64,000 nt of DNA from Cladopsammia gracilis (lineage: Eukaryota > Cnidaria > Anthozoa > Scleractinia > Dendrophylliidae). Made by a program: the position numbers and the translations under genes. Of this stretch, positions 26,401 through 38,400 are shown one piece after another. A model generated the notes under the pieces. That model saw nothing but the letters and a program-made list of their open reading frames with translations, made no database searches and was not told the origin of the DNA. The stretch's first letter is position 1; every line of letters begins with the position of its first letter. The stretch covers positions 21,001 to 85,000 of the forward strand of contig JAJGOT010001038.1 of the NCBI GenBank assembly GCA_022457155.1, in the 5' to 3' direction.

Positions 26401-29400
26401 ACCTTCATACTGTGCTGGATCAATATGTTTATAACATGACTTATACCTTGCTCGTTCATTTACGGGAATGTTTTTTACCTTAGTATCCTTAATTTGACAT
26501 GCTTTATTGAAATCTATTATCTTAGGTTGCCATACTCCAGAGCTCGAAAGTGCAATCAAAATATTATCTCCTTTAATATCATTGTGTACAATTCCTTTTG
26601 AATGGAGACAATAAAATCCCTGACAACATTGCATTAAAATTTGAAACCAGGACTTTTCAGTGATGCAAACATCTACTGATTGAAGAGCTCTAAAAATTGT
26701 AAGTGGATGCATGCCCCCATCAGACACTCCACAAACCTACAATACAAGCAATGATATTATGTGTCTCCCCCAAAACAACACCAAAAACAAAGGGAAATGC
26801 TGGATGAGAAATTTGAGCAAGAAGGGAGGCTTCTTGAACAACAGCTTCTTTTGATGTCAATTGATTATAATGCTTAACTGCAACTCTAACAGATTCTCCA
26901 CTAACTGCCAACGACATCAGTTTACAAATGCCAAACCTTCCTTGACCTAGAACAATTTCATTATCATGACTGTCTTTCACAACTGACAGTTGATCTTGCT
27001 TGACTTCTCTAACAAAATTTGATTTAACAGCATCTTTTTCTTTCAGAGTTTGAATCTTTCTTTCCAACAATTTAACCATTTTTTGGAAGAATTGACAGCC
27101 TTTCATTTCATTAATTGTAGCTATCATTTCTGTCATTGTTTTTTGTCTAACTATGAGCCTTGATTTCTTTTTTAAAGATCTTTGCCTTTTCCGCCTTTCC
27201 TTTCTCTTCATTTGAACTTTTAACTTCTACAACAAAAGCACATTATTTTATTTCAGGACAAATGCTATAATAATGTGAATAAAAAAATGTCACAATCCTG
27301 TATTTTTTTTTAAAAAATAAAATCTTACATATTGCATCTGTTGTAACACGATAAGCAATGCCTTTGACAGGGGACACCTCAGCGTAAAGCTTCATTCCCA
27401 ACTGACATATACCTCTATCATAGTACAGCATAGCAACAAAACCAAAACATACAAAAAGATGAAATGCAAATTAATTATAATCTTGAATATAGAGCGTATG
27501 CACTCACGTGGCAAGCAGCTATGCAAATTTATTGGAACAAAAGAAAGTGTTAACATAAGAAAAGCGTTCAAATCCCACAGGATTGTTTTGGTACACCAAC
27601 ATGGCCGCCGTTCTATTGTTTTGGTACACCAATATGGCCGCCGTGACGTCATGTGCATACGCTCTATTGCATCTGTTGTAACATGATAAGCAATGCTTTT
27701 AAGAGGGGACACCTCAGCGTAAAGCTTCATTCCCAACTGGCATATACCTCGATCATAGTACAGCATAGCAACAAAACCAAAACATACAAAAAGATGAAAT
27801 AGAAATTGATTATAGTCTTGAATATTGCGTCTGTAGTAACATGATAAGCAATGCTTTTAAGAGGGGACACCTCAGCGTAAAGCTTCATTCCCAACTGGCA
27901 TATACCTTGACCATAGTACAGCATAGCAACAAAACCAAAACATGCAAAAAGATGAAATAGAAATTGAATATAGTCTTGAATATTGCATCTGTTGTAACAT
28001 GATGAGCAATGCTTTTAAGAGGGGACACCTCAGCGTAAAGCTTCATTCCCAACTGGCATATACCTTGATCATAGTACAGCATAGCAACAAAACCAAAACA
28101 TGCAAAAAGATGAAATAGAAATTGAATATAGTCTTGAATATTGCATCTGTTGTAACATGATGAGCAATGCTTTTAAGAGGGGACACCTCAGCGTAAAGCT
28201 TCATTCCCAACTGGCATATACCTTGATCATAGTACAGCATAGCAACAAAACCAAAACATACAAAAAGATGAAATAAAAATTGATCATAATATTTGCAACT
28301 ATTGTAACATGGCAGACTGGATGCAGTCAGCAGTACTTTTATTGTATTCTGTATAATTTGTATTGCAGAAACTTAACAGTTTTCTTCAAGAATGTACAGT
28401 ACATGTACAAGTTTGGACAAATCTATATTTTCTTATGGCATGTCTCATCTGTTTTCTTGACAGGAATGATACCGATATCCTAGCTTTTTGTTGCCGGTAC
28501 TGTTACTTTAAAGATTGCAACTCAGGTGTCTAAACATTAATTTTGTCAGCTTTTTTGAATTACATTTACTACAGTGTATTCTGACATTGCAAAAGGAGAG
28601 GGGGAACGGGGTGTCCCAATGTAAAATGTCCTAGTCAGTGATTTACTGTTAAGTTTTATAATACACATTGGAATTTCACTAACTTTTCCCTTTGGTGTTT
28701 CCTTTCTTGTGGACACCTTCTCTGCATCACACTTTCCATCTCCATCCTGTAACAAATTTAAACCAAAAAATGAACCTGGTGTTACAGTGATTTGTGACAC
28801 ATGTATCACTAGCGATCTGTGTATCACCAGCAGGGAAACACAAAACACTGACACTATGTATCCAAGCCTTCAATGGCATCACAAAAATGAAAAAGGTAGA
28901 TTCAATACAATATTATGAATGCCTAAGAATTTGGGCTTTGCAGGGGGGGGGGGGGGGGATACAAATATCTCTAATAATAATGTGTTTAGGTAAACACACC
29001 TAAAAATATCAACGTTCAAAGTCAGGGGGGCACCCCTCTGTGGGGTGTCCCAATGTAAAATGTCCTAGTGATTTACTGTTAAGTTATATAATACACTTAA
29101 AGCATTGGAATTTCACTAACTTTTCCCTTTGGTGTTTCCTTTCTTGTGACCACCTTCTCTGCATCACACTTTCCATCTCCATCCTGGAACAAATTTAAAC
29201 AAAAAAAATGAACCTGGTGTTACAGTGATTTGTGACACATGTATCACTGGCGATCTGTGTATCACCAGCAGGGAAACACAAACCACTGACACTATGTATC
29301 CAAGCCTTCAATGGCATCACAAAAATGAAAAAGGTAGAGTCAATACATATGAATGCCTAAGAATTTGGGCTTTGGAGGTGGGGGGATACAAATATCTCTA

Positions 29401-32400
29401 ATAATATGTGTTTTGGTAAACACACCTCTAAATATATCAACGTTCAAAGTCTGCCCCCCCCCCCCCCCCCCCCCCCCCGTCCTCTCCACCCCTCTTTTGA
29501 CATCTTACCGGACTCGAAGTTGATGCAGCCTCATCGCCTGCCGATTTCGGGGATTCACTAGCGGCCGATTTTTTGCTCACTCTCACATCTTCCGAAATGG
29601 TTGGGAAAGAAAAAGAAAATCACAAGTTACTTTCAGTGCCGACTATGAATCGCTTGCACGAAAACAGCTGAAACAAATCAAATAAAGCACTTAAGAAACA
29701 AAATGTTTTCTAATTTGCTATAAGGAAACTGGATTTGAAAATGCATCCGTTCTTTCGCTTGTAAACCGCTCAAAAAATGGCATAAAGTGAAGGAAATCTC
29801 GAGACAAATTCGTTAAGATCCTCCCGCCAGCTCCTCCCGCCACAAATCAGTAAAACGTGACATGCGCATTTGGTGTATGAGCATCCGCGGGATTATGGGA
29901 CGGGTTCGCTTCCAGACCCTTTCGTTCATAGCTATTGGCGGTGGCGGGAAATAACATCAGGCACGGAACTGAGATCTCACCTGGATGTCCTCCCTCTCTT
30001 CTACAAGAACTCCCACAAGGCGCTTGAATTTTGATCTTTCTTTAAAGTTTGGGAAATAAAAACGACACTCCTTTTCATCCCGATACAGTGAGACCACATC
30101 CTCGCCGTCAAGCTGATCATCTAAAAGGATGTAAGAATGTTCAAGACAAATTATCACGGAGCACGTGGGCTTTTACGAACTATCGAAAGCGAAAGCATGC
30201 ACGATCACTTACCTGCAATTCTGTCGATGGTTTCAACAGAAAATTTGTTTCCTGTCATCCAGGACTTGACTTCTGATGAATCAAATGTCTCATCGAAAGA
30301 TCTCTCCATTTTAGTTTGTAATAAGAACTGGTTGAAACGAGCTTTGAACGTCATCTCCTTCCAGAACGGACTCGGTTCAGCGATCAGTTTTATACATGTA
30401 GTTTCTTGACACAGTTTCCAAAACAAACGATTGTTGGCTGCTACAAGTCTGAACAGCATGCCAAGTTTCATTTGAAAATGGTTTATCTTTGAAGCAAAAA
30501 ACGCGTTTTCCTGGGTCTGGCAGTTATAATTTGCGAGAGTGTGGAAGTTAAAATTCCTTAGTTCCTCCACGTTGGATAGATTTCCGCTGTGCAGCAACGT
30601 CTGTAGACTCATTTTAACCTCGAAAGTTGTTTTGTTTACCCGTTGCGCAGAGTCTGTCCGTTGCGGTTATCCTTACATAACAAACTTGGTTATCTTAGGT
30701 ATATTAAACACCTCTGGATGACCAGGTTTAGAAACCTGATGGTCTATCCTTTGTAGGGAACAATTTAACAAGGCGTACTTTTACATATAGCGCAACACAT
30801 TTATGGGGATTTGATAACCTTTTTAATGATTATTTTCATGTTCAGTCTGGTCAATAAAGATCAATCCTTGGAAAGATAGTGGTGCATGCATGTGTGCGTG
30901 AGGACTTACTGTATCAGTTTATTAGTGTTGAACTTAATAAAATAGACATTGCAGCGAAATTAGTTTTATTATATGTAGTCGTCCAGGACGATCACCCAGA
31001 GAGTAGATGTGTCGGTGATTTATATTCCGGCACTGATTCAGTACTATCAAGTTCCAAAATGGCCCTTAAGTTAAGGACCATTTTGTGTTCAATAGAAGTG
31101 GCTCTACCAGTCTGGGTCAAAACGGGTCTATTGATAAGGGCCAATATGTACCTTAGAGCTGAATTGATTTCTGGAAGTGGACTGAAACGGTTTTTGATGG
31201 GGCTGAAATGGTTTTTGATGAGGCTGATTCAGACCAATTTCTCAAAATAGCCCCACAAAGGGCCGAATCAGCTCCAGGGGTCATAGAGCTGAATCGACAC
31301 TTTGGGGCTGAAACAGTTCTTTTGAATTTAGTGTGTAGCAGCGTAAACGTATTCGCTCGTGAAAAATTCCATCCAACAGCGAAACATATTCGCTCGTGAA
31401 AATTCCATCTAACAGCGTAAACATATTCGCTCGTGAAAATTATTTAGCAGCGTAAACGTATTCGCTCGTGAAAATTCCATCCGACAGCGAAACATATTCG
31501 CTCGGGAAAGTTCCAAATAAGGCCTACGGCAAACGTCGAACTTCCCATGTGCCGAATCTAATGCAAATGAGCAAAATCTATTGTTCTTGCTCATTTGAAT
31601 TAGATTCGGCACATGTTAAGTTCGACGTTTGCCCTAGGCCTAACAGAGTAAACATATTCGCTCGTGGAAAATTTTGTATAACAGCGTAAACATATTCGCT
31701 AGTGGAAGTTCCGCGCGTCTAACAGCGTAAACATATTCGCTAGTGGAAGTTCCATTAAACAGCGGAAACATATTCGCTCGTGAAAGTTCCATATAACAGC
31801 GTAAACATGTTCGCTTGCGAAAGTTCCAATAAACAACGTAAGCAAATTCGCTCGTGAAAATTCCATCCAACAACCCAAAAAATAACCCGGTTAAAATAAC
31901 TCGGAAAAAAGTGAAATAACCGAGTTAATTTTATGAGCGGCCGCACTTTAAAACGTGAGAGATAATGTTATAATTTGCTGGCGAGAGCTACACAAAACAA
32001 TACGAATAATGAGCGAAAACAATACCTCTGCACGTGCATTTTTATATTGTTATTGCTAGTAAAAATTCCATAACAGCGCAAACACATTCGCTCAGTGAAA
32101 CAATTTCATTACACAGCGTGAACATATGAGCTAATGAAAAAAATTGTACGAAACAAGGCCAAAAGTAAGAAGCTACAGGAATGCGAGCGAAAAACTCCAA
32201 GCTAGTAACAAACTTAAAGGCTTGCGAACCACAAAGATAGTACAATTCCCGGCCTAACATAGAGAAAAGCGAACGGCACACTTACCGGGAATAACTGGGA
32301 CATGTGCTATGGTGAAAACAAAACAAAAACCGTGGCGCAGCGATGATACAGGACTGAGGGCTTGAACGTACTTAACTAATCCTCCCCGAGCGCCATGAAA

Positions 32401-35400
32401 GGACTTTTGAGGTTATGAAGGACTGATCGCACCAGAATAAGATTATATAGCCAACAACGTGCCGGAGGTTGCGCAACCCATTCCCACGCTACTATTCTTG
32501 GGGTTTTAAGTTACGTAATATGTTGAACTTCGCCATTGTTTGAAGGAATCCCCGGTGAGAATAATTTTATGTTTTAAGGGAGAGAAGGGTGAACCAATGC
32601 AGGCATAGGAGGAAACAGCGGCAATGTTATAATTAATTATTTTATGTTTTGAAGGGAGAGAAGGGTGAACCAGGCATAGGAGGAAACAGTGGCAATGTTA
32701 TAATTAATTATTTTATGTTTTAAGGGAGAGAAGGGTGAACCAGGCATAGGAGGAAACAGCGACAATGTTATAATTAATTATTTTATGTTTTAAGGGAGAG
32801 AAGGGTGAACCAGGTATTGGAGGAAACAGTGACAATGTTATAATTATTTTATGTTTTAAGGGAGAGAAGGGTGAACCAGGTATAGGAGGAAACAGTGGCA
32901 ATGTTATAATTAATTATTTTGTTTTAAGGGAGAGAAGGTAGAACCAGGCATGGGAGGAAACAGTGGCAATGTTATAATTAATTATTTTATGTTTTGAGGG
33001 AGAGAAGGGTGAACCAGGCATAGGAGGAAACAGTGGCAATGTTATAATTAATTATTTTATGTTTTAAGGGAGAGAAGGGTGAACCAGGCATGGGAGGAAA
33101 CAGTGGCAATGTTATAATTAATTATTTTATGTTTTAAGGGAGAGAAGGGTGAACCATGCAGTCATAGGAGGAAACAGTGGCAATGTTATAATTAATTATT
33201 TTATGTTTTAAGGGAGAGAAGGGTGAACCAGGCATAGGAGGAAACAGCGACAATGTTATAATTAATTATTTTATGTTTTAAGGGAGAGAAGGGTGAACCA
33301 GGTATAGGAGGAAACAGTGGCAATGTTATAATTAATTATTTTATGTTTTAAGGGAGAGAAGGTAGAACCAGGCATGGGAGGAAACAGTGGCAATGTTATA
33401 ATTAATTATTTTATGTTTTGAGGGAGAGAAGGGTGAACCAGGCATAGGAGGAAACAGTGGCAATGTTATAATTAATTATTTTATGTTTTAAGGGAGAAAA
33501 GGGTGAACCAGGCATAGGAGGAAACAGTGGCAATGTTATAATTAATTATTTTATGTTTTAAGGGAGAGAAGGGTGAACCAGGCATGGGAGGAAACAGTGG
33601 CAATGTTATAATTAATTATTTTATGTTTTAAGGGAGAGAAGGGTGAACCATGCAGTCATAGGAGGAAACAGTGGCAATGTTATAATTAATTATTTTATGT
33701 TTTAAGGGAGAGAAGGGTGAACCAGGCATAGGAGGAAACAGCGACAATGTTATAATTAATTATTTTATGTTTTAAGGGAGAGAAGGGTGAACCAGGCATA
33801 GGAGGAAACAGTGGCAATGTTATAATTAATTATTTTATGTTTTAAGGGAGAGAAGGGTGAACCAGGCATAGGAGGAAACAGTGGCAATGTTATAATTAAT
33901 TATTTTATGTTTTAAGGGAGAGAAGGGTGAACCAGGTATAGGAGGAAACAGTGACAATGTTATAATTAATTATTTTATGTTTTAAGGGAGAGAAGGGTGA
34001 ACCAGTTATAGGAGGAAACAGTGGCAATGTTATATAATTAATTATTTTATGTTTTAAGGGAGAGAAGGGTGAACCAGGCATGGGAGGAAACAGTGGCAAT
34101 GTTATATAATTAATTATTTTATGTTTTAAGGGAGAGAAGGGTGAACCATGCAGTCATAGGAGGAAACAGTGGCAATGTTATAATTAATTATTTTATGTTT
34201 TAAGGGAGAGAAGGGTGAACCAGGTATAGGAGGAAACAGTGACAATGTTATAATTAATTATTTTATGTTTTAAGGGAGAGAAGGGTGAACCAGTTATAGG
34301 AGGAAAAAGTGGCAATGTTATAATTAATTATTTTATGTTTTAAGGGAGAGAAGGGTGAACCAGTTATAGGAGGAAACAGTGGCAATGTTATATAATTAAT
34401 TATTTTATGTTTTAAGGGAGAGAAGGGTGAACCAGGCATGGGAGGAAACAGTGGCAATGTTATATAATTAATTATTTTATGTTTTAAGGGAGAGAAGGGT
34501 GAACCAGGCATGGGAGGAAACAGTGGCAATGTTATAATTAATTATTTTATGTTTTAAGGGAGAGAAGGGTGAACCATGCAGTCATAGGAGGAAACAGTGG
34601 CAATGTTATAATTAATTATTTTATGTTTTAAGGGAGAGAAGGGTGAACCAGGCATAGGAGGAAACAGCGACAATGTTATAATTAATTATTTTATGTTTTA
34701 AGGGAGAGAAGGGTGAACCAGGTATAGGAGGAAACAGTGCCAATGTTATAATTAATTATTTTATGTTTTAAGGGAGAGAAGGGTGAACCAGGTATAGGAG
34801 GAAACAGTGGCAATGTTATAATTAATTATTTTATGTTTTAAGGGAGAGAAGGTAGAACCAGGCATGGGAGGAAACAGTGGCAATGTTATAATTAATTATT
34901 TTATGTTTTGAGGGAGAGAAGGGTGAACCAGGCATAGGAGGAAACAGTGGCAATGTTATAATTAATTATTTTATGTTTTAAGGGAGAAAAGGGTGAACCT
35001 GTCTGAGGCATAGGAGGAAACAGTGGCAATGTTATAATTAATTATTTTATGTTTTAAGGGAGAGAAGGGTGAACCAGGCATAGGAGAAAACAGTGGCAAT
35101 GTTATAATTAATTATTTTATGTTTTAAGGGAGAGAAGGGTGAACCAGGCATAGGAGGAAACAGTGGCAATGTTATAATTAATTATTTTATGTTTTGAGGG
35201 AGAGAAGGGTGAACCAGGCATAGGAGGAAACAGTGGCAATGTTATAATTAATTATTTTATGTTTTAAGGGAGAGAAGGGTGAACCAGGCATGGGAGGAAA
35301 CAGTGGCAATGTTATAATTAATTATTTTATGTTTTAAGGGAGAGAAGGGTGAACCAGGCATAGGAGGAAACAGTGGCAATGTTATAATTAATTATTTTAT

Positions 35401-38400
35401 GTTTTAAGGGAGAGAAGGGTGAACCAGGCATGGGAGGAAACAGTGGCAATGTTATAATTAATTATTTTATGTTTTAAGGGAGAGAAGGGTGAACCATGCA
35501 GTCATAGGAGGAAACAGTGGCAATGTTATAATTAATTATTTTATGTTTTAAGGGAGAGAAGGGTGAACCAGGCATAGGAGGAAACAGCGACAATGTTATA
35601 ATTAATTATTTTATGTTTTAAGGGAGAGAAGGGTGAACCAGGTATAGGAGGAAACAGTGACAATGTTATAACTAATTATTTTATGTTTTAAGGGAGAGAA
35701 GGGTGAACCAGGTATAGGAGGAAACAGTGGCAATGTTGTAATTAATTATTTTATGTTTTAAGGGAGAGAAGGTAGAACCAGGCATGGGAGGAAACAGTGG
35801 CAATGTTATAATTAATTATTTTATGTTTTGAGGGAGAGAAGGGTGAACCAGGCATAGGAGGAAACAGTGGCAATGTTATAATTAATTATTTTATGTTTTA
35901 AGGGAGAAAAGGGTGAACCAGGCATAGTAGGAAACAGTGGCAATGTTATAATTAATTATTTTATGTTTTAAGGGAGAGAAGGGTGAACCAGGCATAGGAG
36001 GAAAAAGTGGCAATGTTATTCTTAATTATTTTTGTTTTAAGGGAGAGAAGGGTGAACCAGGCATAGGAGGAAACAGTGCATGGCAATGTTATAATTAATT
36101 ATTTTATGTTTTAAGGGAGAGAAGGGTGAACCAGGTATAGGAGGAAACAGTGGCAATGTTGTAATTAATTATTTTATGTTTTAAGGGAGAGAAGGTAGAA
36201 CCAGGCATGGGAGGAAACAGTGGCAATGTTATAATTAATTATTTTATGTTTTGAGGGAGAGAAGGGTGAACCAGGCATAGGAGGAAACAGTGGCAATGTT
36301 AGCATAAAAGTAAGCACTGTGATTTGCATTTTTTTTAAAAAGACAAGTAAAAAAAAAATAAAGAAATTAATCTTCCTAACCCAAGAAGAAATTTTAAACT
36401 TTCATTCCTATTCAGTTTAGTGTACTTTTGTTAAAAAGGAGAAATTGTTTTTTTAAATGTTGTGCTAATACATGTATCAATACTGCAGGTAGTAAACAAT
36501 ATAAAATTCCAAGAATTATTCAATAATTTTTTAATATTATCCTTTCTGGGAATTCTAATGTATAGGATCAAAAAACTGCACTGGTCTGTTTTCTGTTTTA
36601 ATATAATTATAGTGGTGTTATCACAGGCATCTAACCCAGCTCCTAGCATGAGAAACCTCATATTGAGTGTCTTTTTGAGATCAGTTTGTAATGACTTTGG
36701 TGTGTCATGTCATGTCACTTAGGCATAACATACACTGTAACAGCAGCCCTTCGTGTGAGAAGCCATGTTGCATACATTTGTAACAGTGCAAATTATACAG
36801 GTTTATATGGGAATTTAATGAACATATTATTGGGAACAGTATAGGAAATAAAAACACAATAAAAATGCCTTACCTTACCCCCAATGTATTACTTGTTTCT
36901 GCTTGGGCCATTTTGGAGTGATTCCAGAGAGTTTTAGTTTCACGGATTTCTCTCTTATATAAAAAGTAGAGAAATCAGTGAAACTAAATAGTAAAACACT
37001 TACACAAAGCCAACTGTTATACGGTTTCTCACACTAGGAGCTAGTGTGACCTGTGCTTTTCTTCCTTAAAATATTTCAAGCTAATAGAATGCTTCATAAT
37101 TTAATTTATATTTGAGCTCAACATGGTGAATCAGTGCAAGAAAAATTAAAGTGTTTTTAAACATGACCCTGAAGATGACTTCTGCTCAGGCTTTCAAAAT
37201 GTCAGTCATTGTTAACAACAACAATAACAAAAGATCACACTACATTTTTTCTTTAATGTCGTTAATAAATGTGCCGTAAATTTTACCTTTTTTCTGAGGG
37301 CGAGAAAGGATCTCCTGGACACAAAGGACCACATGGAGAAAAAGGACAACAAGGACAGAAAGGAATGCCTGGAACATGTGATGCAAAGGTAATTTTATTG
37401 CAAACAACTACCAATACCACTTTATTTACCTGCTTGTTAAACTATACCTGTTGCAAAAATATGTATTAGAGGACCTTTCATACTCATAAAGAAATTATGC
37501 AAGTCATTTAAAGTTGGCCTGCCTGGTTTCTTTCCCAAGATTGCCATGGGTGTGTGGGACTTCGGGTTGCAAGACAGAGTAAAGAGCTTTTGTTTTCATG
37601 CTCTCAGGAAAAAACAAACTCAGATGGCGCACAAAGCAATATCTCTATGTTTTGTAATTTTCGTCTTTGCTACTCAACTTTTTAAGTGCATGCACTTTTT
37701 ATTAAAAAAGATATCAAAGAATGGAATGACTTTTGTCAAGCAAGGAGAAGAAACTGAGAGATTTAAGTCAAATAAAGGCAGAAAAAAAAAACCTGTCAAT
37801 ACACCGAATGCAAATATCACGGCCAATTTAGTATTCTTTATGTTAATTAGCCTGACTGGCCTCGTTAGCATGTGCAAAGTTCAAAGGATTGTTTACTCTA
37901 AAATGAGGCTAGTCAGGCTAATTAACATACATATAAAAGAATGATAAATCGGCCGCCATATTTGCATTCGGTGTATGATATATAACAGTTTGTCTTTAAA
38001 ATAGTCATGATTCAAAAATTAACAATTTTTTTTATTGTACTGTATTGCTCTTTATTCATTAATTTTTCAGGGCTCATCTTCCAGTAAACCAGTATGTTGT
38101 GCGCTCGGTAAGAACATTTTACATCTTTAACATTGTTTTAAGTTATCTAATCACTTTACAGAACCGAACGTTTCGGTCATGACTAAGATCTGGATGAAAT
38201 TGTTTATCATTTTCCTGAACTTTTATTTGTGACACGTTTTTTGTTACTAATTTCAAGCATTGCTGAACCTAATTATAAGTTTTCTGCAGTGATTGCACTG
38301 TAAATAATTCATAATCTAATATATTTATAAAATGTCACATTCGAGCAGGTTAGACTATACAAGTTGCATATACAATGAACATCCTAGGAAGTTAATTTTG

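Larger units (their letters stand above)
19849..31335. mobile_element. 11.5-kb TA-flanked inverted-repeat element carrying spliced genes
   Basis: Left end CACACTAAATTCAAAAGA(T)CTGTTTCAGCCCCAAA and right end its complement with one mismatch over 36 bp. TA lies at 19847-19848 and 31336-31337, and the unoccupied satellite reads ATTATCTAGCAGCG, so a single TA was duplicated. Both flanks inside the ends are crowded with short repeats of the type GGGCTGAAA, GAGCTGTTTTGG and AGCCCTAAA (about 19870-20470 and 31040-31330), a subterminal arrangement known from large DNA transposons. Inside are a minus-strand kinase-type gene and SAMD3-like fragments, both with introns. No transposase was recognised. 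Ends and duplication fit Tc1/mariner-like or CACTA-like elements; the class is open. Confidence 0.8.
15767..32563. mobile_element. Long satellite-bearing element of the same family
   Basis: Begins GTGATATATTCTCACTGGGG and ends CCCCGGTGAGAATA, directly after the short unit. Removing both units joins TTATTATTAATT to ATTTTATGTTTTAAGGG, which restores the 70-bp array spacer at its exact length, so no target duplication was made. The interior contains the 36-bp satellite (about 17000-31870) and, inside that, an 11.5-kb second element. Lack of duplication, short subterminal inverted repeats, a tandem-repeat core and head-to-tail copies resemble Helentron-associated (HINE/DINE-like) elements; a tyrosine-recombinase element is the alternative. 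No Rep/helicase or recombinase frame was recognised. Confidence 0.6.

Noticed and set aside
15435..32563. LTR retrotransposon with LTRs at 15435-15766 and 32373-32563
   Set aside because: The right copy lacks the left part of the supposed LTR, no gag/pol or primer site is present, and removal leaves no target duplication; a head-to-tail repeat of one element fits better.
32713..34529. Repeated short frames in the 70-bp collagen array, or a long collagen read through it
   Set aside because: The unit is 70 bp, not a multiple of three, and spacer stops end every frame; only the last unit can be spliced as an exon.
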